Part shown: positions 34,556 through 43,664 of the stretch, one piece after another
Layout: every line of letters starts with the position of its first letter
How positions within the stretch are numbered: the stretch's first letter is position 1
DNA from: Puia dinghuensis
GTDB taxonomy: Bacteria; Bacteroidota; Bacteroidia; Chitinophagales; Chitinophagaceae
DNA: 64,000 bases
Direction: 5' to 3'
Assembly: GCF_014642875.1 (NCBI RefSeq)
Contig: NZ_BMJC01000001.1
Location: 973,335-1,037,334, forward strand
Notes under the pieces: generated by a model
The model's database searches: none
The model's input: the letters and a program-made list of their open reading frames with translations, nothing else
What the model was told of the DNA's origin: nothing
Made by a program: the position numbers and the translations under genes

Positions 34556-35464
34556 CTAGTAGCCCCACTTCTTCATCACCTCGAGGTCTTCCTTACAGGA
34601 ATCGAAAGGATCCTTACCCTGGTAAGACTCCTGCTCGATGATGAAATACTTCGTTCCTGACCTGCGGCCCTGGTCGCAAACCTGTTTGGTATTGACGATC
34701 CCTGTGCCCAGTATGGTGCTTTCGTATTTCTCATTTCCGCTGGTGGCCTTTATCTCATCCTTGACGTGCATGAGCTCGAACCGGTCGGGATATTGCATCA
34801 CGATGGCAATGGCGATCGCCCCGCCGTTATAAAGATTACCCATATCCAGCTGCTGGGTCACCAGCGCGGGGTCGGTATGCTGGAGGATGATATCGAATAC
34901 CTTCTGGTTGTTGAGGACGGTGCTGAACTCGAAGTCGTGGTTGTGATAGCCGAATTTCATCCCTTGCTTCTTGCACAATTCCCCGGCCTTATTAAAGACT
35001 TCCAGGGTTCGCAGCAGATCATCATAGTCTTTCCGCAGCTTTTCATCCATATATGGGCTGATGACATATTTCTGTCCGGCAATCGCCGCATCATCGACCA
35101 GTCGCTTCCAGCCGTCGGAAAAATCCTTTTTGCTCTCATCCCAATCACCGGGACCAAGCCGGGTATGGCCGCTATGCATCTTCAGCCCATAGCCATCGAG
35201 CAGGGCCTTGAACTCCTTCGCCCCATAGCCATAGAACTTACCCTCCTTGCTGTTGTAGCCTGCGTGCTCTACGTATTTGTAGCCCATATCGGCTAATTTC
35301 TTCAGACTGCCCGAAGGGTCTTTCGCCATGGCGTCACGCACAGAGTATAATTGGACACCAACCATTTCTCTTTTAAAGGCGGCAAACGATTCACCGGGAA
35401 GGAAGTTGACGGCGGCGACAGCCAGGGCGCTGTTCTTAAGGAAGGTTCTGCGGGAAAAGCCCAT
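34556..35464 (-). CDS. Tat-exported sugar phosphate isomerase/epimerase-like TIM barrel
   Basis: 302 aa. The N-terminus SRRTFLKNSALAVAAVNFLPG is a twin-arginine signal. The mature part is a xylose-isomerase-like AP-endonuclease-2 barrel (VGVQLYSVRDAMAKDPSGSL; YVEHAGYNSKEGKFYGYGAKEF; GMKFGYHNHDFEF; QQLDMGNLYNGG; IIEQESYQG). These supply the expected metal-ligand Glu, His and Asp positions. Such proteins often act on periplasmic sugars or inositols; the substrate is unknown. It is convergent with the GH3 gene and has a well-spaced promoter. Confidence 0.87.
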   Translation of the reverse strand: MGFSRRTFLKNSALAVAAVNFLPGESFAAFKREMVGVQLYSVRDAMAKDPSGSLKKLADMGYKYVEHAGYNSKEGKFYGYGAKEFKALLDGYGLKMHSGHTRLGPGDWDESKKDFSDGWKRLVDDAAIAGQKYVISPYMDEKLRKDYDDLLRTLEVFNKAGELCKKQGMKFGYHNHDFEFSTVLNNQKVFDIILQHTDPALVTQQLDMGNLYNGGAIAIAIVMQYPDRFELMHVKDEIKATSGNEKYESTILGTGIVNTKQVCDQGRRSGTKYFIIEQESYQGKDPFDSCKEDLEVMKKWGY

Positions 35465-35516
35465 GATGGTAGAATTTTATGTGCCGGCGATGGCAAGACT
35501 AACGGAATGTTCTCAA

Positions 35517-35548
35517 CGAATGTAATTTTTTTTGCTGCCGGCGCCAAA
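35517..35548 (-). promoter_or_regulatory. Full -33/-7 promoter of the TIM-barrel gene
   Basis: On the minus strand TTTG (35548-35545) and TACATTCG (35524-35517) are 20 nt apart, the canonical Bacteroidota spacing. The roughly 45-nt leader ends with a 16-nt string (35476-35491) identical to the end of repeat copy C. Confidence 0.6.
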
Positions 35549-35592
35549 TAAATTTTTGTCCGATCTTGCGGCCCAAAGAGGTTAGGCTTACT

Positions 35593-37620
35593 ATGGAAAA
35601 ACCGATGAAAAAGGCTGTTTGGAGAAATGTTTACCGGCTTATTCTACCCTACCGAAAGAAGTTTCTTTGGGTAGTCACCCTTGGCTTGCTAAGCACGGGG
35701 GTCGGCCTGGTCGAACCCCTCATCTACCGCGAGGCCATCAATGATGTGGCGGGTCTCTTCGTGCGCCAGGCCAGGGAGAACGCAAGGAAAGACCTGGGTG
35801 TCGACGCCGATGAAGAAGAAAACATCCGCTCGATGATCCGTAACGAAGTGCCCGATTCCACTCAGGCCGCGACTGATTCCGCGTCCATCAGCGGTACCCC
35901 GCACTCACCGGCCGCTGTCGTTCCCAAAACCCCGGCCGGCACATCTCCGACAGCTCATTCCCGGGGTCATGTTGCCGCCCGATCGCCGAAGCAGGCGTTG
36001 AATACGCTGCTCTGGGCAGTCGCCTGGCTCTTTGTCATCAACCTCATCGGCACGCTGCTGTGGCGCCTTGGGGAGAACACCAACACCCGGCTCTCCTGTC
36101 TCATCGAACAACGCTTTATCCAGGGCACCTTCGCCCATGTGCTGCGTCTCCCGCTTTCTTTTTTCAGCCGTCGCAGCACGGCCGCCATCGCCAAACAGAT
36201 CGATCAGTCGGAAGAGGTCACCGGCATCGTAAATGGCTTCTCTCAACAGATATTGCCCGAACTGATCAGTCTGCTCGGCATCCTGGCGATCATGCTCTGG
36301 CAAAACGTGGCCCTTACAACCGTTGCGCTTGTCACCATCCCCTTTTATATCCTCATTGCCTGGCGTTCAGCGGGCCGGCTGGAGTCCGGTCTGTCCAATT
36401 ATTATTCACGCTGGGAGGAAGTCTCTTCGCGCATTCAGGATGGGTTGGCGGGAATCAAGACGGTGAAGCTCTCGGGCGCCGAACAGCGGGAGGTGGACCA
36501 GTTGCAGGCCTCGGCGGGCGAGGCCTATCAGGATTATATCAAGCGGGCGCGGCTCGCCAACAAATATGTTTTCTGGGAGACGATGTTATCCCATCTCTCT
36601 ACAGCCCTGGTCTTTGGCTATGGCGGTTACCTGACCCTGGAAAACCGGCTCACCCCCGGTGACGTGGTGATGTTCGTGGCTTATCTCGACCGGCTCTATG
36701 GCCCGATAGATACCCTTGCCAGCCTTTGGGTCGAACTGCAACAGAACATCGCCTCCATTGCCCGGGCCTTCCGGCTGCTCGATAAGGGGGTGGAAGAAAA
36801 GGCCGGCTCGGGGCTGCATATCCGTCATGGAAAGATCGAATTCCGCGATGTCTATTTCAGCTATACCCCCGAACGGGAAGTATTGAAAGGGCTGTCCTTT
36901 ACGCTGCGGCCCGGCACGACCACTGCCCTGGTAGGAGGGTCCGGTGCGGGTAAGACAACTACGGCCGATCTGCTGATGCGGCTCTACGACCCTTCGGAAG
37001 GCAGCATCCTCATCGATGGACAAGATCTCCGTACCCTCGATGCGGCATCCGTCCGCCGCCAGATCGGCGTAGTATCGACGGACGGCGCAGTCTTTCGGGG
37101 TACCCTGGCCGATAACATTCGCTATAAACGGCCTTCGGCCACAGATGCCGAAGTAGAACAGGCGGCGATAGCCGCGGGCATGCATTCCACATTAGACCGC
37201 CTGCCACAGGGTTTGCAGACGCCCGTAGGCGAGAGCGGTATGGGACTCTCGGTCGGCGAACGCCAGCGTGTCCAGATCGCAAGGGTGCTGGTAGCCAAAC
37301 CCCGCATCCTCGTACTGGACGAAGCCACGGCCAACCTGGATTATGCCACCGAAGGCGAAGTAAGGAAGACGCTCGAGGGACTCCGGCGGCATACCACCAT
37401 TATCATCATTGCTCACCGTTATTCCATGGTGCGGGACGCCGATCACGTGATCGTACTGGCCGAAGGAGCAGTGGAAGAAGAAGGCACTCCCGCCGAATTG
37501 CTGGCCAATGGGGGGTGGTTCGCCGAATGGGCCCGGGCAGCCGAAGAAGACCAGGCTGAAGACGAAGATTCCGGCGAAGAAGAGGAAAACACAGAAGAAG
37601 AGGGCGAAGAGGAAGAATAA
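35593..37620 (+). CDS. ABC exporter, fused membrane and ATPase domains
   Basis: 675 aa from ATG 35593; a TTG at 35566 would add nine residues. The half-transporter has six membrane segments followed by an ATPase: Walker A GGSGAGKTT, signature LSVGERQR (LSGGQ altered) and Walker B ILVLDEATANLD. Between the first two membrane segments lies an unusual insert of about 80 residues rich in Asp/Glu then Pro/Ser/Thr. The C-terminus is a long acidic tail (last 24 residues mostly Glu/Asp). It probably works as a homodimer, since no partner is adjacent. Substrate unknown. Confidence 0.9.
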   Translation: MEKPMKKAVWRNVYRLILPYRKKFLWVVTLGLLSTGVGLVEPLIYREAINDVAGLFVRQARENARKDLGVDADEEENIRSMIRNEVPDSTQAATDSASISGTPHSPAAVVPKTPAGTSPTAHSRGHVAARSPKQALNTLLWAVAWLFVINLIGTLLWRLGENTNTRLSCLIEQRFIQGTFAHVLRLPLSFFSRRSTAAIAKQIDQSEEVTGIVNGFSQQILPELISLLGILAIMLWQNVALTTVALVTIPFYILIAWRSAGRLESGLSNYYSRWEEVSSRIQDGLAGIKTVKLSGAEQREVDQLQASAGEAYQDYIKRARLANKYVFWETMLSHLSTALVFGYGGYLTLENRLTPGDVVMFVAYLDRLYGPIDTLASLWVELQQNIASIARAFRLLDKGVEEKAGSGLHIRHGKIEFRDVYFSYTPEREVLKGLSFTLRPGTTTALVGGSGAGKTTTADLLMRLYDPSEGSILIDGQDLRTLDAASVRRQIGVVSTDGAVFRGTLADNIRYKRPSATDAEVEQAAIAAGMHSTLDRLPQGLQTPVGESGMGLSVGERQRVQIARVLVAKPRILVLDEATANLDYATEGEVRKTLEGLRRHTTIIIIAHRYSMVRDADHVIVLAEGAVEEEGTPAELLANGGWFAEWARAAEEDQAEDEDSGEEEENTEEEGEEEE

Positions 37621-37681
37621 TTCCTTTTTATGGAATATTCCGGTTTTCTTATCTTAAGGGTCGATCCAACGCCGACTACCC

Positions 37682-38716
37682 ATGGTCAGAACCTTTTTTT
37701 TCTTATCCCTTCTCACCGGCATCCTGCCCGCCCGGGGCAGCGACCGGGCCGGTGTCGATAGCCTGCCATTACCCTGCATGGAAAAAGCCGAGCGGCTGCT
37801 CAACGAGGCGATCACCTTCATGCAAAAGTCGTATTACCGCAGAGATCTGGTCTCCTGGCCCGATCTGACGGCAAAAGCCAGACAGCAATTAGAGTCCTCC
37901 GGCAACTGCGATGACGCCTATGCCGCCATCAGCTGGTGCTTCCGTCAGTTGAACGAACCGCACAGTTTTGTCATGCCACCCGATAGGGCCGCGCGTTACA
38001 ACGGCGACGAAGATCGTCCCGCACCGGAACCCGATCTTTCGCAGTTGGTCGGCGAAATAAGAGGCGAATGGCTGCAGGACAGCATCGGCTATCTGACCAT
38101 CCCCTGGATCCACACATCGGACTCCCTCATCTGCGAACGCATCGCTGACAGCCTGCAGACCGTCATTGCGCGCCTCGACTCGAGGGGCATCTCCCGGTGG
38201 ATCATCGATCTCCGGAAGAACTCCGGCGGCAACTGCTGGCCGATGCTGACGGGTGTTGGTCCCTTGCTCGGCGACGGCATCCATGGCTATTTCGTATCCG
38301 CCGTCACCGGTGAGCGCGCCCCTTTTGCCTATCGCGATGGATCCGCCTTCGAAGGCCGGCATGTGATCTGCCGTGTCAGTGGCAAAGGTTACCACACACA
38401 ACGCAACAATAAATCGATCGTCGTGCTCACCGGCCGCCGCACCGTCAGCGCCGGAGAACTCGTAGCCCTGGCCTTCCGGGGCGGAGCACAGACCTGTCTC
38501 ATCGGGGAACCGACAGCAGGGCTCACGACAGCCAATACTACCCACCCCCTCTCCGACGGCTCGATGCTGGTGCTCACCGTCTGCCAGGAAGCCGATCGCA
38601 CCGGCCACATCTGTGAAGGCAGTATCCAACCCGATAAGTACGTTGCCGCCGGTTCACCCACCGCGGGCGATGATCCGGCCAAGACCGCCGCTATTAATTG
38701 GTTGTTGTTGCAATAG
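37682..38716 (+). CDS. S41-like exported peptidase
   Basis: 344 aa with a signal peptide. It has the C-terminal-processing-peptidase core: IGYLTIPWI, WIIDLRKNSGGNCWPM (near 177) and TGRRTVSAGELVALAF with the nucleophilic Ser (near 258). The following GEPTAGLTTANTTHPLSDG lacks the Lys expected in CtpA-type enzymes, so catalysis must use another base or the protein is a non-CtpA subfamily. No PDZ domain is evident. It lies 61 nt after the ABC gene. Confidence 0.8.
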   Translation: MVRTFFFLSLLTGILPARGSDRAGVDSLPLPCMEKAERLLNEAITFMQKSYYRRDLVSWPDLTAKARQQLESSGNCDDAYAAISWCFRQLNEPHSFVMPPDRAARYNGDEDRPAPEPDLSQLVGEIRGEWLQDSIGYLTIPWIHTSDSLICERIADSLQTVIARLDSRGISRWIIDLRKNSGGNCWPMLTGVGPLLGDGIHGYFVSAVTGERAPFAYRDGSAFEGRHVICRVSGKGYHTQRNNKSIVVLTGRRTVSAGELVALAFRGGAQTCLIGEPTAGLTTANTTHPLSDGSMLVLTVCQEADRTGHICEGSIQPDKYVAAGSPTAGDDPAKTAAINWLLLQ

Positions 38717-38755
38717 AAAGCCTAAATTTAGGGCCATCTATTCTAAACACAACAT

Positions 38756-40417
38756 ATGGCCAATCCCCTTTCCCGCGCAGTCGTCTATCTAATCGTACCC
38801 TGCGCATTTTTTGCATGCCACCAGGGAGACTCCGCTACAGACACCGGTCTGGCTTCCTTTAATAAAGACAGCCTGGCCGCAGCCATCAAAACCCTTTCCT
38901 CCGACGCATTCGAGGGCCGCCGGCCTTTTACACCCGGCGAAACAAAAACGATCGATTTCCTTGTACAGTCCTATACCGCCCTGGGCCTGGAGCCGGGCAA
39001 CGGCAACAGCTATACCCAGGACGTGCCGATGGTGGAGATCAGCCCTTCCGCCCCTTCCAGCCTGCAGTTCAGCTCCCCGAAAGGCGCCATCTCCCTGCAG
39101 AACATCACCGATTTTGTCTGCTGGACAGAAAGACCCGATACGCTCGATGTACTGAAAGGCAACGACGTGATCTTTGCCGGCTTTGGCATCGTCGCCCCGG
39201 AATATCACTGGAATGATTATGCGGGATTGGACGTGAAAGGGAAGACCGTCATCGTGATGGTGAACGATCCGGGCTTCTACGACTCTACTCTCTTCAAGGG
39301 ACATACGATGACCTATTATGGTCGCTGGACCTATAAATATGAAGAGGCTGCCCGTCAGGGCGCCAGCGCCTGTTTGATCATCCACAACACCGCCGCGGCC
39401 TCCTACCCTTTCAGCGTTGTCCAGAGTTCTAACGGCGGCGTCAAGCTGCACCTCGACACCCGCAACAATCCGTCCTATCAGCTTACCCTTCAGGGCTGGA
39501 TCACCGAACCGGTGGCGATGAAGCTGCTGGCAGCCGCAAGAAAAGATAGCAGCCTGCTGAAGCTGGCACAACACCCGGGGTTCAAAGCCCTTCCCCTCGA
39601 CCTGAAATTATCGGGCGCGGTTCATGCAAAAGAAGTGTATAACCAATCGCACAATGTCATCGCCAGGATCACCGGCAGCAAATTCCCAAATGAATACGTC
39701 ATATTCTCCGCACACTGGGATCATCTCGGCATTGGCAAACCTGACCCTAAAGGTGACTCCATCTACAACGGCGCCGCGGACAACGCCAGCGGCACCGCGG
39801 CCCTGCTACAAATAGCCAAGGCATTCAAAAGCCTGCCGGAGAAACCCGAGCGCACGGTCATCTTCCTGTCAGTGACGGCGGAAGAACAGGGTTTGCTCGG
39901 CTCTGCCTGGTACGCACAGCATCCGGTCTATCCCCTTGCCACTACAGTAGCCAACCTCAATATCGATGTGATCAATACTTATGGACCGACAAAGGATGTC
40001 ACCTACAGCGGAAAAGGGCAATCTGATCTGGAAGATTATCTTGCCGAAGAAATAAAGAAGAACGGACGCTACGTCGCACCGGAAGATCATCCCGAGGCCG
40101 GACATTATTTCCGCAGCGACCACTTCAATTTTGCACGTGCCGGTGTACCCTCCCTCACCGCCGATGGTGGCGTCGATGATGTAACAAGAGGGATAGCCTA
40201 CGGCAAACAAAAACACGACGAATACACCGCACAGCGCTATCACCAGCCCTCCGACGAATACGACGCCAACACCTGGAACCTCGACGGCGGTTTGCAGGAT
40301 ATCGAAGTGGTTTACGAGATAGGTCACCGGCTCGCCTACGGCCGTGAATGGCCGAACTGGAAAGCCGGTTCTGAATTCAAAGCCATCCGCGAGCAAACGG
40401 CCGCCGAAAGGAAATAG
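38756..40417 (+). CDS. M28 family metallopeptidase, lipoprotein
   Basis: 553 aa. A short signal ends in a lipobox-like FFACHQ, so it is probably anchored in the envelope. Zinc ligands are visible: His in SAHWDHLG (near 322), Asp in GAADNASGTAA, Glu-Glu in TAEEQGLLGSAW, Asp in LNIDVIN and His in YHQPSDEYD. A PA-type insert (GKTVIVMVNDPGFYDS; ASACLIIHNTAAASYPF) lies near residues 140-240. The promoter region includes the palindrome CCTAAATTTAGG (38721-38732). It is an aminopeptidase-type enzyme that may act on secreted peptides with the S41 neighbour. Confidence 0.92.
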   Translation: MANPLSRAVVYLIVPCAFFACHQGDSATDTGLASFNKDSLAAAIKTLSSDAFEGRRPFTPGETKTIDFLVQSYTALGLEPGNGNSYTQDVPMVEISPSAPSSLQFSSPKGAISLQNITDFVCWTERPDTLDVLKGNDVIFAGFGIVAPEYHWNDYAGLDVKGKTVIVMVNDPGFYDSTLFKGHTMTYYGRWTYKYEEAARQGASACLIIHNTAAASYPFSVVQSSNGGVKLHLDTRNNPSYQLTLQGWITEPVAMKLLAAARKDSSLLKLAQHPGFKALPLDLKLSGAVHAKEVYNQSHNVIARITGSKFPNEYVIFSAHWDHLGIGKPDPKGDSIYNGAADNASGTAALLQIAKAFKSLPEKPERTVIFLSVTAEEQGLLGSAWYAQHPVYPLATTVANLNIDVINTYGPTKDVTYSGKGQSDLEDYLAEEIKKNGRYVAPEDHPEAGHYFRSDHFNFARAGVPSLTADGGVDDVTRGIAYGKQKHDEYTAQRYHQPSDEYDANTWNLDGGLQDIEVVYEIGHRLAYGREWPNWKAGSEFKAIREQTAAERK

Positions 40418-40447
40418 CCTTCTCCACTCAGTAAACCTTTAGTAAAA

Positions 40448-40455
40448 TATTTTTG
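40448..40455 (+). promoter_or_regulatory. -7 box (TATTTTTG) of the GMC oxidoreductase operon
   Basis: An exact TAnnTTTG 68 nt before the ATG; a second near match (TATTTTGC) follows at about 40461. Confidence 0.42.
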
Positions 40456-40523
40456 TTCCCTATTTTGCTAAACCGTTAAATTTACCCTTTCTCAAAGGCG
40501 AATCACAAACCCACCAACCTAGC

Positions 40524-42272
40524 ATGGGAGACCTTCAGATCAAAAAACAGTCCAAGAAATACGACGCAGTCATCGTCGGCTCGGGCGCCGGCGGCGGTAT
40601 GGCTGCCTATGTGCTTGCCCACGCGGGCCTCAAAGTATGCCTGCTGGAAGCAGGTCCGATGTTCGATCCAAAGACCGACAGTAATCAATTAAAAAATCCC
40701 TGGGAATCGCCGCGTCGCGGCGCCAGCACAAAATACCGTCCCTTTGGCGACTTTGACGGTTGCTATTGGGGCTGGGAAGTCGATGGTGAACCCTATACCC
40801 AGACAGGCAATCCCGGCACCATCCCCTGGGAATGGTGGCGCGCCCGCATGCTTGGCGGACGAACCAATCACTGGGGCCGCATCTCCCTGCGATTTGGCCC
40901 GAAAGATTTCAAAAGACGCAGCATCGACGGATTGGGCGACGACTGGCCCATCGGTTATGAAGACGTCAAACCCTACTACGACAAGATCGACAAACTGCTG
41001 GGAGTATTCGGCACCAACGAAGGTTTGGAGAACGACCCCGACGGATTCTTCCTGCCACCGCCAAAGCCGCGCCTGCATGAGCTTATGATCAAGAAAGCAG
41101 CGGCGAGCGTCGGCGTGCCCGTCATTCCTTCCCGCCTGTCGATCCTGACCAAACAGATCAATAGCGAACGTGGCCAATGCTTCTTCTGCGCCCAGTGCGG
41201 TCGCAGCTGCAAGGTATACGGCGATTTCTCGTCTTCTTCTTGTCTGGTGATCCCCGCACTCAAGACCGGCAATGTCGACCTCGTTACCAATGCCATGGCG
41301 CGCGAGGTGCTGACGGATAAAGAAGGACTCGCCACCGGCGTCTCTTATATCAGCAAGGACGACCTGCAGGAATACCAGGTCAGCGGCCGGACAGTGATCC
41401 TGGCGGCCAGCGCCTGCGAAAGCGCAAGACTCCTGCTCAACTCCAAATCACCACGCCATCCCAATGGTCTTGCCAACGGCAGCAATGTTGTCGGCAAATA
41501 CCTCCACGACTCCACCGGAGCAGATATGGGCGGCGTCATCCCCGAATTGTTCGATCGCAAACGCTACAACGAAGACGGGGTGGGCGGCATGCATGTCTAC
41601 GCTCCCTGGTGGGGGGACAATAAGAAACTGGATTTCCCCCGCGGCTATCACATCGAGTTCGGCGGCGGTTTTGGAATGCCCCTCTATGGTTTTTCCTGGG
41701 GCATCGAGAAGCTTAATGGGGAGTTCAAGGTAAAGGGGAAAGTAAAGGAAGCAGGCGGCTACGGCGCTTCACTGAAAGAAGACTACCGCTACTTCTTCGG
41801 TTCGCACGTCGGCATGGCCGGCCGCGGAGAAGCCATTGCCCGCATCGAAAACTACTGCGAGATCGATCCGGCTGTCGTCGATAAATATGGCATCCCGGTG
41901 CTGCGCTTCAATACAAGCCACTCTGAATACGAGATCAAGCAGGCAAAGCATATGAAAGAGACCTTTGCCGAAATACTGCACGCGATGGGCGCAGTACAGG
42001 TGTGGGGCCATGAAGACGGGCCGCACAACAACTGGGGATTACATGCACCCGGTAATATCATTCACGAAGCAGGCAGTGTCCGGATGGGCAACGATCCCAA
42101 AACGGCGCCGCTCAACAAATGGAGCCAGGCGCACGAATGCAAGAACCTGTTCTGCATGGATGGCGGCCCCTTTGTTTCACAAGCCGACAAGAACATCACC
42201 TGGACCATTCTTGCCCTCTCGATGCGCGCGAGTGAACATCTTGTCGACGAAATGAAAAAACAAAATTTGTAA
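40524..42272 (+). CDS. GMC family FAD-dependent oxidoreductase
   Basis: 582 aa. The N-terminal FAD fold is YDAVIVGSGAGGGMAAYVLA (residues about 13-32) with LLEAGP. GGRTNHWGRISLRFGPKDF is the GMC flavin-contact block. The C-terminal HEAGSVRMGNDP and NITWTILALSMRASEHL complete the domain with the catalytic His region. CAQCGRSCKVYG (near 220) is a Cys cluster also seen in large subunits of this gluconate/glucoside-dehydrogenase group. It overlaps its small-subunit gene and probably oxidises sugars or sugar alcohols. Confidence 0.92.
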   Translation: MGDLQIKKQSKKYDAVIVGSGAGGGMAAYVLAHAGLKVCLLEAGPMFDPKTDSNQLKNPWESPRRGASTKYRPFGDFDGCYWGWEVDGEPYTQTGNPGTIPWEWWRARMLGGRTNHWGRISLRFGPKDFKRRSIDGLGDDWPIGYEDVKPYYDKIDKLLGVFGTNEGLENDPDGFFLPPPKPRLHELMIKKAAASVGVPVIPSRLSILTKQINSERGQCFFCAQCGRSCKVYGDFSSSSCLVIPALKTGNVDLVTNAMAREVLTDKEGLATGVSYISKDDLQEYQVSGRTVILAASACESARLLLNSKSPRHPNGLANGSNVVGKYLHDSTGADMGGVIPELFDRKRYNEDGVGGMHVYAPWWGDNKKLDFPRGYHIEFGGGFGMPLYGFSWGIEKLNGEFKVKGKVKEAGGYGASLKEDYRYFFGSHVGMAGRGEAIARIENYCEIDPAVVDKYGIPVLRFNTSHSEYEIKQAKHMKETFAEILHAMGAVQVWGHEDGPHNNWGLHAPGNIIHEAGSVRMGNDPKTAPLNKWSQAHECKNLFCMDGGPFVSQADKNITWTILALSMRASEHLVDEMKKQNL

Positions 42273-42277
42273 TGATC

Positions 42278-42955
42278 ATGGACAGAAGAAAATCAATAAA
42301 GGCGATCATCGTTGGCACCGTATCCACCGGGGTGCTGGTCGAAGCCTGCAATACGGAAGATAAAAAAGCGCCTGAACAGGCCCCCGTGGCTGAAAAGGCT
42401 GGCCCGGCATCCACGATCAACCGGATGAAGGAAGAGGCAGAACACGAGAAAGAAGTAATAGCCAAAACCTTCTTCACACCCGATGAAATGGCGACCATCA
42501 CCATCCTTGGCGATATCATCATCCCAAAAGATGAAGTGAGCGGCAGCGCCTCCGATGCCGGCGTACCTGCGTTTATCGAATACATTGTAAAAGAGAAGCC
42601 CGAACACCAGACTCCCCTGCGGGGCGGCCTGCGCTGGCTCGATCTCCAATGCCTCAACCGCTATGGCAAGGCGTTTAAGGATTGTTCACATCCGCAGCAA
42701 ATGGAGATGGTCGATGCCATCGCTTTTCCCAAAAAGGCCAAACCGGAGATGGCTCAGGGAGTCGCTTTCTTTAGTTTGATGCGCAACCTGACGGCAACAG
42801 GTTTCTACACTTCGGAGATTGGGGTAAAAGACGTCGGTTATATGGGAAATGTGCCCAACCAATGGAATGGGGTGCCGGAGGATGTGCTGAAGCAGCATGG
42901 GATGGCCTATACGGAAAAGGAGTTACGAGAATGCTACGATCCCACCAAAGCATAA
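42278..42955 (+). CDS. Gluconate 2-dehydrogenase subunit 3 family protein
   Basis: 225 aa from ATG 42278 (ATG 42272 is two codons earlier and overlaps the GMC stop). The N-terminus MDRRKSIKAIIVGTVSTGVLVEAC is split by a Tat-like RRKS and a candidate lipobox Cys. The family block FTPDEMATITILGDIIIPKD (near 65-84) is clear, followed by FIEYIVKEKPEHQTPLRGGL. Such subunits assist export and assembly of the GMC partner. The pair fits a periplasmic sugar dehydrogenase. Confidence 0.9.
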   Translation: MDRRKSIKAIIVGTVSTGVLVEACNTEDKKAPEQAPVAEKAGPASTINRMKEEAEHEKEVIAKTFFTPDEMATITILGDIIIPKDEVSGSASDAGVPAFIEYIVKEKPEHQTPLRGGLRWLDLQCLNRYGKAFKDCSHPQQMEMVDAIAFPKKAKPEMAQGVAFFSLMRNLTATGFYTSEIGVKDVGYMGNVPNQWNGVPEDVLKQHGMAYTEKELRECYDPTKA

Positions 42956-42981
42956 AAAAAGAGGCCGTTCGGCCTCTTTTT
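42954..42981. terminator. Bidirectional terminator after the GMC pair
   Basis: GAGGCC (42961-42966), GTTC loop and GGCCTC (42971-42976), flanked by seven As and five Ts, so it works for the plus-strand operon and for the minus-strand gene ending at 43009. Confidence 0.9.
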
Positions 42982-43008
42982 CATTTATAAACGCGCGCAA
43001 GCGATCGG

Positions 43009-43263
43009 TCAATTGAAAATAGGTTTGAAATAATAGCCTTCTTCACTGAGAACAAAGCTGTTGGGAACAAAGCTCAAAAGGGATTTCTTTACCATGTCAG
43101 TGGCTTCCTGTTGATAATGAGCGCCTACTTCGGGGGTTTTCATGGCGAACTGCCAGCTTTGGATCTTTAAAAGGGCAATCCGGCTTTCCTGTAGAAGATA
43201 GTTCTCAAAACGACGGAATTCTTCAGCCAGGTAATTCTGATTATTCTGGATATACGGGGTCAT
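43009..43263 (-). CDS. Small hypothetical protein
   Basis: 84 aa, soluble and mostly helical (NYLAEEFRRFENYLLQESRIALLKI). It has no recognised motif. Supporting it: an ATG start, a shared terminator directly downstream and a TATCTTTT -7-like box about 20 nt upstream. Against it: AT-rich surroundings and short length. Confidence 0.55.
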   Translation of the reverse strand: MTPYIQNNQNYLAEEFRRFENYLLQESRIALLKIQSWQFAMKTPEVGAHYQQEATDMVKKSLLSFVPNSFVLSEEGYYFKPIFN

Positions 43264-43620
43264 AGGGATCAGTAATTAGTTTTAAAAGATATTGGATTTG
43301 GTGTAACTGGCGGACCATTGATCCGCCTCTAAGGGAAAACGCCGTCTATGGCGATTAATTGTGTAGCTCTTTTCCTTTTTATTCCTTCCGCCGGAATTTT
43401 TTTCCCATCCAGGGAAGATTTTCGATCGATGCCCAAACGCACAATATTTGTTTTCAATAAATTAGGAATTGGCATCCGATTAGTATTGTATAGATCAAAC
43501 AGCTCTTACAAGATAACGGTTCACCTCAAGATATTACCTTACAACGTGTTGACGGCCATCAATAGTTAAAAGGTTTTTAGTTTCTTTCAGGCTTACAGGT
43601 TCTTCTACAAAAAAGTGCAC
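43264..43620. other. AT-rich intergenic region without a convincing gene
   Basis: About 360 nt. A 6-bp dyad GGCGGA (43309-43314) with TCCGCC (43322-43327) and CGCC/GGCG just after are the only structures seen. A 73-codon plus-strand frame (43348-43569) has no family resemblance and was not accepted. Confidence 0.5.
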
Positions 43621-43645
43621 GGCCCCACCATAAAAAAGTGGGGCC
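43621..43645 (-). terminator. Candidate terminator of the type-9-secreted protein gene
   Basis: GGCCCCAC (43621-43628) and GTGGGGCC (43638-43645) form a perfect 8-bp stem 20 nt after the minus-strand stop. The T-run on that strand follows after GTGCAC. Confidence 0.65.
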
Positions 43646-43664
43646 TTTGCATTTCCGCATCCCA

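Noticed and set aside
43348-43569. 73-codon plus-strand frame in the AT-rich gap
   Set aside because: No family resemblance, promoter or terminator, and it could easily arise by chance in this sequence.
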